Below are positions 46,202 through 57,771 of a stretch of DNA of 64,000 nucleotides, one piece after another (the stretch's first letter is position 1; each line of letters starts with the position of its first letter). The notes under the pieces are model-generated. The model was not told the origin of the DNA and ran no database searches. It saw nothing but the letters and a program-made list of their open reading frames with translations. Origin of the DNA: Erwinia sp. ErVv1 (GTDB taxonomy: Bacteria > Pseudomonadota > Gammaproteobacteria > Enterobacterales > Enterobacteriaceae); contig NZ_CDPK01000007.1 in NCBI RefSeq assembly GCF_900068895.1, positions 156,536-220,535 of the forward strand, read 5' to 3'. The position numbers were made by a program, and so were the translations under genes.

Positions 46202-46623
46202 TTAAGCGCTACACACCTGATTTCCCTGAAATGATGCGGATCTGCGAAACTAATTTCGCTCAGCTGCGTCGCCTGCTGCCGAAAAACGACCAGGCGGGTG
46301 AATCAGTGACCTATCAGGTTAACGACGCCCGTTACTCGGTAACGATTCAGGAGTCGACGCGCTACACCACGCTGGTAGAGATTAAACAAACCTTCCCGGC
46401 GGTGAGTTACTGGAGCCTGCCTGCGCTGTCCGTTCGCCTTTACCACGACGCTATGGTAGCGGAAGTGTGTTCAACCCAGCAGATCTTTCGCTTTAAAGCG
46501 CGCTATGATTATCCTAATAAAAAGCTCCATCAGCGTGATGAAAAGCATCAAATAAACCAGTTCCTGGCGGACTGGTTGCGCTACTGTTTAGCGCATGGCG
46601 CGATGGCCGTACCGGTTTGTTGA
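46198..46623 (+). CDS. yqiB: DUF1249 protein YqiB
   Basis: 141 residues from the ATG at 46198, overlapping the nudF stop by 4 bases (E. coli YqiB 140). It is a small cytosolic protein with [20 protein letters not shown] near the start and [20 protein letters not shown] near the end, typical of the family. The molecular function is not well established. It is conserved between nudF and cpdA. Confidence 0.94.
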   Translation: MIKRYTPDFPEMMRICETNFAQLRRLLPKNDQAGESVTYQVNDARYSVTIQESTRYTTLVEIKQTFPAVSYWSLPALSVRLYHDAMVAEVCSTQQIFRFKARYDYPNKKLHQRDEKHQINQFLADWLRYCLAHGAMAVPVC

Positions 46624-46670
46624 GTCGCTGACAAGGCAAGCGGAGATGGCGTTAACCCTAAGGACTTTGA

Positions 46671-47498
46671 TTGGATAGCCTGTTAAAACTTCCTGTAACG
46701 AGTGGGGCAGAGGCAAGGATATTGCAGATAACGGACACCCACCTGTTTGCCGGTAAAAACGAAACGCTGCTGGGTGTGAACACCTGGGCCAGCTTTGACG
46801 CCGTACTGGAAGCCATTCTGGCAGGTGCGCGTCAATACGATTTGATCGTCGCAACGGGCGATCTGGCGCAGGATCATACGGTTGAAGCCTATCAGCATTT
46901 TGCTGAGGGCATCGCGCGTCTGCCAGCGCCCTGCGTCTGGCTGCCGGGCAATCATGATTTCCAACCCGCTATGTTCAGCACCTTTGCCAGTGCGCAAATC
47001 GCCGATGAAAAGCAGGTGCTGATCGGCGATAGCTGGCAGCTGCTGCTGCTGGACAGTCAGGTTTATGGCGTGCCGCACGGTGAACTCAGCGAGTATCAGC
47101 TGGAGTGGTTGGAAAATGCGCTGGCGGCGTATCCTCAGCGCCATCACCTGATCCTGCTGCACCATCATCCGCAGCCCTCAGGCTGTAGCTGGCTCGATCA
47201 GCACAGCCTGCGCAATGCGCACATGCTTGATGCCATACTCCAGCGCTATCCGCTGGCGAAGACGTTGATCTGTGGCCATATCCATCAGGAACTCGATCTC
47301 GACTGGAATGGTCGGCGTCTGCTGGCCACGCCCTCAACCTGCGTACAGTTCAAACCGCACTGCACCAGCTTTACCATTGATTCCGAGGCACCGGGCTGGC
47401 GCTGGCTGGATCTCTTTGCGGACGGGCGGGTTGAAACCGTGACTGAGCGGCTGCAAACCCGGACATTCATCCCGAATCTCGATTCTGAAGGGTACTGA
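46671..47498 (+). CDS. cpdA: 3',5'-cyclic AMP phosphodiesterase CpdA
   Basis: 275 residues from a TTG at 46671, the same start codon type and length as in E. coli. It hydrolyses cAMP to AMP and so dampens CRP signalling. Metallophosphoesterase motifs: ITDTHLF, ATGDLAQD, LPGNHDFQP, LLHHHP and CGHIHQELDLDW. It lies between yqiB and yqiA, 3 bases before yqiA. Confidence 0.97.
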   Translation: MDSLLKLPVTSGAEARILQITDTHLFAGKNETLLGVNTWASFDAVLEAILAGARQYDLIVATGDLAQDHTVEAYQHFAEGIARLPAPCVWLPGNHDFQPAMFSTFASAQIADEKQVLIGDSWQLLLLDSQVYGVPHGELSEYQLEWLENALAAYPQRHHLILLHHHPQPSGCSWLDQHSLRNAHMLDAILQRYPLAKTLICGHIHQELDLDWNGRRLLATPSTCVQFKPHCTSFTIDSEAPGWRWLDLFADGRVETVTERLQTRTFIPNLDSEGY

Positions 47499-47501
47499 CT
47501 G

Positions 47502-48083
47502 ATGGCCACGCTGCTCTATCTTCACGGTTTTAACAGCTCACCTGCCTCGGCCAAGGCGACGCTGTTCGGCCAGTGGCTACGCGCGCAGCATCCCGCGATT
47601 CGCTTTCTGGTTCCGCAGCTGCCTGCTTTCCCGGCTGACGCAGGCGCACTGCTAGAGGAGCAGGTGCTCGCTCTGTCGGGTGAGCCGCTGGGCATTGTCG
47701 GCTCGTCGCTGGGCGGGTATTACGCCACCTGGCTTTCCCAGCGATTTGGCTTACCGGCCGTGGTGGTCAATCCCGCCGTGCGGCCATTTGAGCTGCTGAC
47801 GGATTATCTTGGCGACAACGAGAACCCATACACCGGCCAGCAATATGTGTTAGAGTCTCGCCATATTTACGATCTGAAAGCGATGCAGATTGACCCGTTA
47901 ACGTCGCCGGATCTGCTCTGGCTTATCCAGCAAACGGGTGATGAAGTGCTCGATTACCGCCAGGCTCTGGACTATTACAGCCCCTGCCGCCAGACGGTGG
48001 AAGAGGGCGGAAATCACGCTTTTATCGGATTCGAACGCCATTTCTCCCCGATTCTCGACTTCCTGGGCTTATCTTCCGCCTGA
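47502..48083 (+). CDS. yqiA: Esterase YqiA
   Basis: 193 residues, as in E. coli. An alpha/beta hydrolase acting on short-chain acyl esters in vitro. It has the N-terminal [16 protein letters not shown], the nucleophile in [10 protein letters not shown] and the late catalytic His in GGNHAFIGF. It is the fourth gene of the nudF-parE group; parE starts about 50 bases downstream. Confidence 0.95.
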   Translation: MATLLYLHGFNSSPASAKATLFGQWLRAQHPAIRFLVPQLPAFPADAGALLEEQVLALSGEPLGIVGSSLGGYYATWLSQRFGLPAVVVNPAVRPFELLTDYLGDNENPYTGQQYVLESRHIYDLKAMQIDPLTSPDLLWLIQQTGDEVLDYRQALDYYSPCRQTVEEGGNHAFIGFERHFSPILDFLGLSSA

Positions 48084-48088
48084 AGTGA

Positions 48089-50032
<1,944 letters not shown>

Positions 50033-50039
50033 GACCTTA

Positions 50040-50065
50040 TCAGGGCGGCCCGTCGGCCGCCCTGA
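50040..50065 (+). terminator. Hairpin downstream of parE
   Basis: TCAGGGCGGCC, a CGTC loop and GGCCGCCCTGA form a perfect 11-bp stem 8 bases after the parE stop. There is no T-run, so termination may be weak or serve 3'-end protection. Confidence 0.55.
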
Positions 50066-50085
50066 CCGTTCAGGATGCGCATTGC

Positions 50086-50985
50086 GTGAAAATCACCCTT
50101 GATGAGCTACGTGCCTGGGTGGTAGTGGTCGACACCGGCTCAATTACCGCCGCTGCTGAGCAGCTCTCCCAGACCACTTCCGGCATCAGCCGCGCGCTGA
50201 GCAGGCTGGAAAAAAAGCTGCAAACCACGCTGCTACACCGCACCACCCGTCGCATTGCGCTGACCGAAGAGGGCCAGCTCTTTCTTGCACACGCGCGGGA
50301 AATACTGCGCGCGGTAGAAAGCGCGGAGGAGCAGATCGCCCAGCGGCGGGAAATCCCTTCTGGCCGCCTGCGGATCAATGCTGCCACGCCGTTTATGCTG
50401 CATGTCATCTTGCCGCTGTTGAATGAATTTACCGCGCGTTATCCCCTGATCCAGCTGGAGCTGAATACCGACGACGTGGTAATTGACCTGCTGGAACAGC
50501 AGACGGATATTGCCATTCGCATTGGTGAACTGCGGGATTCCACCATTCATGCCCGATCGCTGGGCTACAGCAAGCTGCGGCTGATGGCCAGTCCGGAATA
50601 CCTGGCGAAGTACGGTACGCCTGCCAGCGTGGCGGATCTGGCAAATCATCGCCTGCTGGGGTTTAGCCAGCTTGAGCAGCATAATCTGTGGCCGGTCTGG
50701 CAGCGCGAAGGGGAGTTTCTGCCGATTGCGCCTTCCGTCTCCGCCTCCAGCGGCGAAACGCTGCGGCAGCTGGCGGTGTACGGGCAGGGGATTGTGCGCC
50801 TCTCCGATTTTATGAGTCGCGAAGATTGCGCAACCGGGCGACTGGTGCCGGTGCTGGCAGACGTCACCCGGGATATGCATCATCCGATCCACGCGGTTTA
50901 CTATCGCAACGTCACCCTGTCGCTGCGAATTCGCTGTTTTCTCGACTTTCTCAGCGAATGCATCACGCAGCGGGGATTGTTATAA
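50086..50985 (+). CDS. LysR-family transcriptional regulator
   Basis: 299 residues from a GTG at 50086. The N-terminal winged helix-turn-helix is clear (LRAWVVVVDTGSITAAAEQL, then GISRALSRLEKKLQTTLLHR). The C-terminal half is the effector-binding domain (RLRINAATPFMLHVILPLLN, DIAIRIGELRDSTIHARSLG). It resembles LTTRs of the group with YhjC/YafC-type members, but I cannot name the ortholog or effector. It is convergent with ygiN and absent from this site in E. coli. A plausible target is the adjacent ygiN-mdaB pair (inference). Confidence 0.9.
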   Translation: MKITLDELRAWVVVVDTGSITAAAEQLSQTTSGISRALSRLEKKLQTTLLHRTTRRIALTEEGQLFLAHAREILRAVESAEEQIAQRREIPSGRLRINAATPFMLHVILPLLNEFTARYPLIQLELNTDDVVIDLLEQQTDIAIRIGELRDSTIHARSLGYSKLRLMASPEYLAKYGTPASVADLANHRLLGFSQLEQHNLWPVWQREGEFLPIAPSVSASSGETLRQLAVYGQGIVRLSDFMSREDCATGRLVPVLADVTRDMHHPIHAVYYRNVTLSLRIRCFLDFLSECITQRGLL

Positions 50986-51014
50986 AACGAAAGCGCGCGT
51001 CCATTCCCTGACGA

Positions 51015-51332
51015 TTACGGCGTCTGTTTCGCCGGCTCCAGCACGTAAATTTTAACGTTAAGTACGTCATCCCGGATGCGGGTACGGTGCTGCTCCATGT
51101 GCTCCGCCTGCTGATGTCCCTCCAGATGGCGCAGGGAATCCCACTGCTCAAGCATAAAGATCGAGTCCGGCGAGTGCTGCTTCCACGGAACCTGTGCGCT
51201 ATGGTCGGTCAGCGCCTGATAGCCGCCGCATCCCGCTTCCTGCAACACTGTGGGCGTAAGTGTCTCAATGGCCTGTAAAACGGCGGCCCGGCGTCCGGGC
51301 TTTACGCAAATTTCAGCAATTACGGTCAGCAT
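51015..51332 (-). CDS. ygiN: Quinol monooxygenase YgiN
   Basis: 105 residues (E. coli 104) of the antibiotic biosynthesis monooxygenase (ABM) fold, starting MLTVIAEICVKPG and having IFMLEQWDSLRHLEGHQQAE with the conserved His region. In E. coli YgiN oxidises menadiol and works with MdaB in a quinone redox cycle. Here it lies directly after mdaB on the same strand, preserving that pairing. Confidence 0.95.
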   Translation of the reverse strand: MLTVIAEICVKPGRRAAVLQAIETLTPTVLQEAGCGGYQALTDHSAQVPWKQHSPDSIFMLEQWDSLRHLEGHQQAEHMEQHRTRIRDDVLNVKIYVLEPAKQTP

Positions 51333-51365
51333 AGTGGTTCCTTAACAGCATAAGTATTGAATCAG

Positions 51366-51947
51366 TTAAGCGAAAATTCCGCCCAGGTGCGCCCGATAGC
51401 GTGCGAGGTCTTCGGCAATCATCGGCTGCTTGATCACGTCATTACAAATAAACGTCGGCAACCCTTCCATGCCCAGGAACTGATTGGCCTTGTGGAAATG
51501 CAGATAAACGCCATCCACGCCTACGCCTTCAAAGAACTGCTGCGGATCGGTAAAGGCGTCCAGTGGTGCATTCCACGTCAGTGACAGCATATATTTTTTA
51601 CCCTGAAGCAGGCCACCAGAGCCATACTTTTTTGCTGCGTCGGCGCGGGTGCGTCCATCGCTGGCATAGAGGGCGCCGTGGCCTTCGGTAAAGACTTCAT
51701 CAATATATTTTTTCAGGATCCAGGGTTCGCCCATCCACCAGCCCGGCATCTGGTATATTACCACGTCGTTCTGCACATACTTTTGGACTTCGTCGGCCAG
51801 CACATAACCTTCGTCAACGACGGTGACGCTGACCTCATGGCCTGCATCACGCAAAAAGGCGGTGGCGTAGTCGGTCAGCGTATGGTTAAGCTCGCCTTTG
51901 GAATGGGCGAAGGCCTTGCCGGCATCGACGATCAGGATTTTGCTCAT
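51366..51947 (-). CDS. mdaB: NADPH:quinone reductase MdaB (modulator of drug activity B)
   Basis: 193 residues from the ATG at 51947, as in E. coli. A flavodoxin-like FAD enzyme reducing quinones by two electrons with NADPH. MSKILIVDAGKAFAHSKGEL, VIYQMPGWWMGEPWILKKYI and the SLTWNAPLDAF segment fit the family. It is followed by ygiN. The region to the divergent pheC-like gene (52086) should hold both promoters. Confidence 0.96.
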   Translation of the reverse strand: MSKILIVDAGKAFAHSKGELNHTLTDYATAFLRDAGHEVSVTVVDEGYVLADEVQKYVQNDVVIYQMPGWWMGEPWILKKYIDEVFTEGHGALYASDGRTRADAAKKYGSGGLLQGKKYMLSLTWNAPLDAFTDPQQFFEGVGVDGVYLHFHKANQFLGMEGLPTFICNDVIKQPMIAEDLARYRAHLGGIFA

Positions 51948-52085
51948 GCTTCTCTCTCCAGTTCTTGATTTTGCGGCTAGTCTACGTAGAAAAATTTGCC
52001 AGAGAAACGTGCATCCGATCACAACACTGTTGCGCATTAAGCAATAATCCGGGCGTGTTGGCCCTTTGATAACGAGAAGAAAATA

Positions 52086-52853
52086 ATGATAAAAACAGGC
52101 ATCGTCGCACTACTGCTGATATCGGGCAGCGTCTGCGCGCAGTCACACCTTGACCGCGTAAGCCAGAGTAAAACCCTGACGGTTTGCACCACCGGCGACT
52201 ATAAGCCCTACAGCTACCTGCGCGCTGACGGTCAGTACGAGGGGATTGATGTCAGCCTGGTCGAATCGCTGGCGCAGAGCCTGGGTGCCCAGGTCAAATG
52301 GGTGCCGACCAGCTGGAAAATGCTGACGCAGGACTTTCTGGGCAAGCAGTGTGATATCGCCGTGGGCGGCGTCTCCGTCACACTTAAGCGCCAGCAGACC
52401 GCCTGGTTCGCCGCGCCGTTGGATACGGACGGCAAAATCCCCCTGGTGCGCTGCGCCGATAAGACCCGCTACCGGTCGATTGCGCAGCTCAATAAGCCCG
52501 GGGTTCGCCTGATTGAGCCGGCAGGCGGCACCAATGAGGCTTTTGTGCATCGCTACCTGCCGCAGGCCAACCTCACCCTGTTTCATGACAACGTGACCAT
52601 TTTCCAGCAGCTGGTGGATAAAAAGGCTGACGTGATGATAACTGACGCCTCGGAAGCGCTCTATCAGCAGAAGCGCTACCCACAGCTCTGTGCCGTTAAC
52701 CCATCAAAGCCGCTGGAGTATGGCGAGAAGGCGTGGATGATCCCCCGTGACGACATGAGCTGGAAGCTCTATATCGACCAGTGGCTGCATCTGAGTAAGG
52801 CCTCCGGCGAGTATCAGCAGGTGGTCGGGCAGTGGCTGGCGGCGGCAAAATAA
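52086..52853 (+). CDS. Periplasmic cyclohexadienyl dehydratase-like protein (PheC type)
   Basis: 255 residues with a signal peptide (about 1-19, ending VCAQS). The mature protein has the bacterial extracellular solute-binding family 3 fold. It closely follows Pseudomonas PheC: LTVCTTGDYKPYSY, QVKWVPTSWKMLTQDF, DIAVGGVSVTLKRQQ, GGTNEAFV and DNVTIFQQLVDKKADVMITD. PheC converts prephenate to phenylpyruvate and arogenate to phenylalanine in the periplasm. The gene lies between mdaB and parC, a place where E. coli has ygiS and other genes. An amino-acid-binding role is the alternative. Confidence 0.85.
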   Translation: MIKTGIVALLLISGSVCAQSHLDRVSQSKTLTVCTTGDYKPYSYLRADGQYEGIDVSLVESLAQSLGAQVKWVPTSWKMLTQDFLGKQCDIAVGGVSVTLKRQQTAWFAAPLDTDGKIPLVRCADKTRYRSIAQLNKPGVRLIEPAGGTNEAFVHRYLPQANLTLFHDNVTIFQQLVDKKADVMITDASEALYQQKRYPQLCAVNPSKPLEYGEKAWMIPRDDMSWKLYIDQWLHLSKASGEYQQVVGQWLAAAK

Positions 52854-53004
52854 ACTCGCAGCGCGGGCAGGATCCACCTGCCCGTGTGATTCGCCGTCTG
52901 CGCACGGTTACCTGTGACAGCACCAGCCCGGATAAGGTACTATCCTCGCCAAACGACCCCAATGTGACGCGCCGCGCGTGCCGCGATGAGAGGAAAAAAC
53001 AGCA

Positions 53005-55284
53005 ATGAGTGACCTGACGCAGGATGGTGCAGAGCGTCTTGCCCTGCATAAATTTACGGAAAATGCGTACCTGAACTACTCCATGTACGTCATCATGGAC
53101 AGGGCGCTTCCCTATATTGGCGATGGTCTTAAACCCGTTCAGCGGCGCATCATCTATGCCATGTCCGAGCTGGGGCTGAATAACAGCGCCAAATTTAAGA
53201 AATCGGCCCGTACCGTGGGTGACGTGCTGGGTAAATACCATCCACACGGCGACAGCGCCTGTTATGAAGCGATGGTGCTGATGGCGCAGCCCTTCTCCTA
53301 TCGCTATCCGCTGGTAGACGGCCAGGGCAACTGGGGGGCGCCGGACGACCCTAAATCCTTTGCCGCCATGCGTTATACCGAATCCCGCCTGTCTAAATAT
53401 GCCGAGCTGCTGCTGGGCGAGCTGGGCCAGGGGACGGTGGATTACGTGCCCAACTTCGACGGGACGCTGCAGGAACCGTCCATCCTGCCCGCGCGGCTGC
53501 CGAACATTTTGCTGAACGGCACGACTGGCATTGCGGTCGGTATGGCGACCGATATACCGCCGCATAACCTGCGTGAAGTGGCGCAGGCCGCCATCACGCT
53601 GATCGACTCGCCCAAAGCGACAATCGAAGATTTGCTGGAGATCGTGCAGGGGCCGGACTACCCGACCGAGGCGGAGATCATCACGCCGCGTAACGAAATC
53701 CGTAAAATTTATCAGACCGGGCGCGGTTCGGTGCGTATGCGCGCGGTCTGGAAGCGAGAAGAGGGCGACGTGGTGATCACCGCGCTGCCGCATCAGGTTT
53801 CCGGCGCGCGCGTGTTGGAGCAGATCGCTGCCCAGATGCGCAATAAAAAGCTGCCGATGGTGGAAGATCTGCGCGACGAGTCCAACCATGAGAACCCAAC
53901 GCGGCTGGTGATTGTGCCGCGTTCGAATCGCGTGGATATGGAGCAGGTGATGAACCACCTGTTTGCCACCACCGACCTGGAAAAAAGCTACCGCATCAAT
54001 ATGAATATGATCGGGCTGGATAACCGCCCGTCGGTGAAAAACCTGCTGGAAATCATCAGCGAATGGCTGGTTTATCGTCGTGAAACCGTGCGTCGCCGCC
54101 TCAGCCATCGCCTGGAAAAAGTGCTCAGGCGCCTGCATATTCTTGAGGGGCTGCTGGTTGCCTTCCTTAATATTGACGAAGTGATCCACATCATTCGCAG
54201 CGAAGACGAGCCGAAACAGGTGCTGATGTCGCGCTTCGAGATCAGTGAAACTCAGGCCGAAGCGATCCTTGAGCTGAAATTACGCCATCTTGCCAAACTG
54301 GAAGAGATGAAAATCCGCGGTGAGCAGGATGAGCTGGCGAAAGAGCGTGACCGTCTCCAGGCTATTCTCGCCTCGGAGCGCAAAATGAATTCGCTGCTGA
54401 AAAAAGAGCTTCAGGCCGACAGCGATGCCTACGGTGACGATCGTCGTTCACCGCTGTGCGAGCGGGGCGAAGCAAAGGCAATCAGCGAAAACGAGCTGGT
54501 GCCCTCAGAACCGGTCACCATTGTGCTGTCGCAGATGGGCTGGGTACGCAGTGCCAAAGGGCACGATATCGATCCCTCCGGGCTGAGTTATAAAGCGGGA
54601 GACAGCTACCGCGCCGCAGCCAGGGGCAAAAGCAATCAGCCGGTCGTGTTTATTGACTCGACCGGGCGCAGCTATGCCCTGGAGCCGACGACGTTGCCTT
54701 CTGCGCGCGGGCAGGGTGAACCCCTTACCGGCAAGCTGACGCCGCCGCCGGGTGCCGTGATGGAGCAGGTGCTGATGGAGGCGGATGAGCAGAGGCTGCT
54801 CATGGCGTCGGATGCCGGATACGGCTTCGTCTGTACCTTTAGCGATCTGCTCTCACGCAATCGTGCCGGTAAAGCGCTGCTCAGCCTGCCGAAAAATGCC
54901 AAAGTGATGACGCCGATGGCTATCCACCACGACGACGACAGGCTGCTTGCTATCACCGCTGCGGGCAGAATGCTGCTGTTCCCGGTGGCCGAGCTGCCGC
55001 AGCTGGCGAAAGGCAAAGGCAATAAAATCATCTCTATTCCCTCAGCGCAGGCCGCCGCCGGTGAAGATACGCTGAAATGGCTACTGCTGCTCCCCGCGCA
55101 GGCGTCCATCACGCTGCATGCCGGAAAACGTAAGCTCAAAGTGCGCCCCGAGGAGCTGGAGAAGTTCCGCGCGGAGCGGGGACGTCGAGGAACGCTGCTG
55201 CCGCGAGGATTGCAGAACGTTGAGCGCATAGAGGTTGACGCGCCGGAAAGAGCGGGTGCAGAGGCCCCCGATAGCGAGGAATAA
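53005..55284 (+). CDS. parC: DNA topoisomerase IV subunit A ParC
   Basis: 759 residues (E. coli 752). It is the DNA-breaking subunit of topoisomerase IV. The active-site Tyr lies in [11 protein letters not shown] (Tyr124, offset by four from E. coli because of a longer N-terminus). The quinolone-resistance region reads [13 protein letters not shown] with the wild-type Ser and Glu, so no common resistance substitution is present. The C-terminal beta-pinwheel follows ([34 protein letters not shown]). plsC follows downstream, as in E. coli. Confidence 0.99.
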   Translation: MSDLTQDGAERLALHKFTENAYLNYSMYVIMDRALPYIGDGLKPVQRRIIYAMSELGLNNSAKFKKSARTVGDVLGKYHPHGDSACYEAMVLMAQPFSYRYPLVDGQGNWGAPDDPKSFAAMRYTESRLSKYAELLLGELGQGTVDYVPNFDGTLQEPSILPARLPNILLNGTTGIAVGMATDIPPHNLREVAQAAITLIDSPKATIEDLLEIVQGPDYPTEAEIITPRNEIRKIYQTGRGSVRMRAVWKREEGDVVITALPHQVSGARVLEQIAAQMRNKKLPMVEDLRDESNHENPTRLVIVPRSNRVDMEQVMNHLFATTDLEKSYRINMNMIGLDNRPSVKNLLEIISEWLVYRRETVRRRLSHRLEKVLRRLHILEGLLVAFLNIDEVIHIIRSEDEPKQVLMSRFEISETQAEAILELKLRHLAKLEEMKIRGEQDELAKERDRLQAILASERKMNSLLKKELQADSDAYGDDRRSPLCERGEAKAISENELVPSEPVTIVLSQMGWVRSAKGHDIDPSGLSYKAGDSYRAAARGKSNQPVVFIDSTGRSYALEPTTLPSARGQGEPLTGKLTPPPGAVMEQVLMEADEQRLLMASDAGYGFVCTFSDLLSRNRAGKALLSLPKNAKVMTPMAIHHDDDRLLAITAAGRMLLFPVAELPQLAKGKGNKIISIPSAQAAAGEDTLKWLLLLPAQASITLHAGKRKLKVRPEELEKFRAERGRRGTLLPRGLQNVERIEVDAPERAGAEAPDSEE

Positions 55285-55461
55285 TACGCAATGATAAGCC
55301 TTTCTTACGCGGCTAACCCAGTGAAAGGCGGCGTATTTCATTAATTAAGGATATACTTTACCCGCTGGGTAAAGCGTTGAGATTCCCTGTATGTCGGTCC
55401 GCTGGCGCGTTTGCGGTAGCGGATTGACCGGGGAGGATCTGGAAGCAATAACGAGGATGTG

Positions 55462-56208
55462 ATGCTCTCAATTTTACGTTTCGCGATCGTGATTATCTAT
55501 TCAATCCTGATCAGTGTTTTTGGTTGTATTTATTGCCTTTTTAGCCCGCGTAATCCGCGCCATGTTGCCACCTTTGGGCATCTTTTTGGCCGGCTGTCGC
55601 CGGTGTTTGGGCTGAAGGTTGAACTGCGCAGGCCCGAAGGGGCAGATAATTACCCGAATGCGATTTACATCGCCAATCATCAGAATAATTACGACATGAT
55701 TACCGCGGCGAAGATGGTGCAGCCGACAACGGTAACCGTGGGTAAGAAAAGCCTGCTGTGGATCCCCTTTTTCGGGCAGCTCTACTGGCTGACGGGTAAT
55801 CTGCTGATTGATCGGGAAAACCGCGCATCGGCACATGGTACCATCAGTAAAATGATCGCCCAGTTTAAAAAGAAGCGTATCTCCTTCTGGATGTTCCCGG
55901 AGGGGACCCGCAGCCGTGGACGCGGCCTGCTACCTTTCAAAACCGGCGCTTTTCATGCGGCAATTACGGCGGGCGTGCCGATTATCCCCATCGTCGTCTC
56001 CAACACGCACGATAAGATCAAACTGAATCGCCTGCATAATGGACATGTCATTATTGAGATGCTGCCACCGGTGGATACCGCGGCCTTTGCCACACTCTCC
56101 GCGCGTAAGCTGGCGACCCACTGCCGCGAACTCATGTCAGCTAAGCTGGATGAGCTGAATGCGGAAGTGGCGGCGCGTGAGGCTGCTGATAAGCGCGGCG
56201 GAAAGTAA
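55462..56208 (+). CDS. plsC: 1-acyl-sn-glycerol-3-phosphate acyltransferase PlsC
   Basis: 248 residues from the ATG at 55462 (a GTG lies directly before; GAGGATGTG upstream). It makes phosphatidic acid from lysophosphatidic acid in the inner membrane. The acyltransferase motifs are NHQNNYD (HX4D) and FPEGTRSRGRG. An N-terminal membrane segment (RFAIVIIYSILISVFGCIY) is clear. It lies between parC and ftsP, as in E. coli. Confidence 0.98.
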   Translation: MLSILRFAIVIIYSILISVFGCIYCLFSPRNPRHVATFGHLFGRLSPVFGLKVELRRPEGADNYPNAIYIANHQNNYDMITAAKMVQPTTVTVGKKSLLWIPFFGQLYWLTGNLLIDRENRASAHGTISKMIAQFKKKRISFWMFPEGTRSRGRGLLPFKTGAFHAAITAGVPIIPIVVSNTHDKIKLNRLHNGHVIIEMLPPVDTAAFATLSARKLATHCRELMSAKLDELNAEVAAREAADKRGGK

Positions 56209-56299
56209 TCGCTACGTTTCAGGCCCCACACAGCAATCAGAATGACAAATCAGGCGTGCAGCGGATCATCAGGCTGTTTTTTTAGGTTACGGAGTTGGT

Positions 56300-57715
56300 A
56301 TGTCCTTCAGTCGACGTCAGTTTATTCAGGCATCGGGCGTCGCCCTGTGCGCCAGTGCACTGCCCGTACGCGCTTATGCGGCCGGACCCGGAGTCGCCTT
56401 ACCGGTCCCGCCCCTTATTGAGTCGCGTCGCGGGCAGCCTGTTTTTCTGACCCTGCAACGCAGCCACTGGTCATTCACCGAGGGCAGCAAGGCGCAGGTG
56501 TGGGGGATCAACGGTCTCTACCTTGGCCCGACGGTACGGGTATGGAACGGCGACGACGTCAAACTGATCTACAGTAACCGCCTGGCTGAACCGGTCTCGA
56601 TGACCATCAGCGGACTGCATCTGCCCGGCGCGCTGGCGGGCGGCGCGCCCCGGCTCATGTCTCCCGGCGTGGACTGGGCGCCGGTGCTCCCGGTGCGCCA
56701 GGCGGCGGCAACCTGTTGGTATCATGCCAATACGCCCAATCGTATGGCCCCGCATGTTTATAACGGGCTGGCGGGCATGTGGCTTGTCGAAGATGAGCTG
56801 AGCAAGTCACTGCCGCTGCCAAATCACTACGGCGTTGATGATTTTCCCCTGATTATTCAGGACAAGCGTCTGGATAACTTCGGTTCGCCGCAGTATGACC
56901 CGCCTTCCAGCGGCGGCTTTGTGGGGGATACGCTGCTGGTTAACGGCGTACAGAATCCCTGGGTTGAAGTCTCACGTGGATGGGTTCGCCTGCGGCTGCT
57001 GAATGCTTCAAACTCGCGATGCTACCAGCTCCAGCTGAGCGATGGTCGTCCGCTAAACGTCATTGCCAGCGATCAGGGTTTTCTTGCCGCGCCGGTGGCG
57101 GTGCAGCAGCTTTCGCTGGCGCCGGGCGAGCGCCGGGAGGTGCTGGTCGATATGAGTAAGGGTGATGAGGTTTCCGTGACGGCTGGAATGCCTGCGGGCC
57201 TGGTGGACCGCCTGCGCGGCCTGTTTGAGCCTTCGAGCATTCTCACCTCCACCCTGATCCTGACGCTCCGACCAACCGGGCTGCTGCCGCTGATGACCGA
57301 TAACCTGCCGATGCGCTTACTGGCCGACCAGGTCATTGAGGGCAGCGTCAGCCGCACGCGGGAGTTCACGCTGGGCGACAGCATCGCCGGTATTAACGGG
57401 GCGCTTTGGGATATGACGCGGATCGACAACACCGCGCAGCAGGGAACCTTTGAACGCTGGATCATTCATGCCGATCTGCCGCAGTCATTCCATATTCAGG
57501 GCGTGATGTTTCTGATTAAAAACGTCAATGGCGCGCAGCCGATGGCTGAAGATCGCGGCTGGAAGGATACCGTCTGGGTGGACGGCAGCGTTGAGCTGTT
57601 CGTGTCGTTTGTTCAGTACTCTTCCGATCACTTCCCCTTTGTCTATTACAGCCAGACGCTGGAAATGGCCGATCGGGGTAGCGCGGGTCAGCTTTTGGTC
57701 CAGCCGGCGGGGTAA
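56300..57715 (+). CDS. ftsP: Cell division protein FtsP (SufI)
   Basis: 471 residues (E. coli 470). A twin-arginine signal peptide (SRRQFIQASGVALCASALPV) exports the folded protein to the periplasm, where it protects the divisome under stress. It has a three-domain multicopper-oxidase fold without the copper ligands: DLPQSFHIQGVMFLIKNVNG stands where the copper-binding HxH motifs would be. It follows plsC. A hairpin separates it from the convergent dkgA. Confidence 0.97.
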   Translation: MSFSRRQFIQASGVALCASALPVRAYAAGPGVALPVPPLIESRRGQPVFLTLQRSHWSFTEGSKAQVWGINGLYLGPTVRVWNGDDVKLIYSNRLAEPVSMTISGLHLPGALAGGAPRLMSPGVDWAPVLPVRQAAATCWYHANTPNRMAPHVYNGLAGMWLVEDELSKSLPLPNHYGVDDFPLIIQDKRLDNFGSPQYDPPSSGGFVGDTLLVNGVQNPWVEVSRGWVRLRLLNASNSRCYQLQLSDGRPLNVIASDQGFLAAPVAVQQLSLAPGERREVLVDMSKGDEVSVTAGMPAGLVDRLRGLFEPSSILTSTLILTLRPTGLLPLMTDNLPMRLLADQVIEGSVSRTREFTLGDSIAGINGALWDMTRIDNTAQQGTFERWIIHADLPQSFHIQGVMFLIKNVNGAQPMAEDRGWKDTVWVDGSVELFVSFVQYSSDHFPFVYYSQTLEMADRGSAGQLLVQPAG

Positions 57716-57725
57716 CGCCAGCGGC

Positions 57726-57753
57726 AACGGGCCTGGCGTTAATCAGGCCCGTT
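57726..57753 (+). terminator. Hairpin between convergent ftsP and dkgA
   Basis: AACGGGCCTG, an 8-base loop and CAGGCCCGTT form a 10-bp perfect stem followed by a T-poor stretch. It probably ends ftsP transcription. Confidence 0.55.
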
Positions 57754-57771
57754 CGTCCGCAGACGGATCGC

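Noticed and set aside
52696..54189. 497-codon open frame on the minus strand, antisense to parC and the end of the pheC-like gene
   Set aside because: It lies almost entirely opposite parC, has a His/Arg/Gln-rich composition typical of antisense frames in GC-rich coding DNA, no ribosome site and no recognisable domain.
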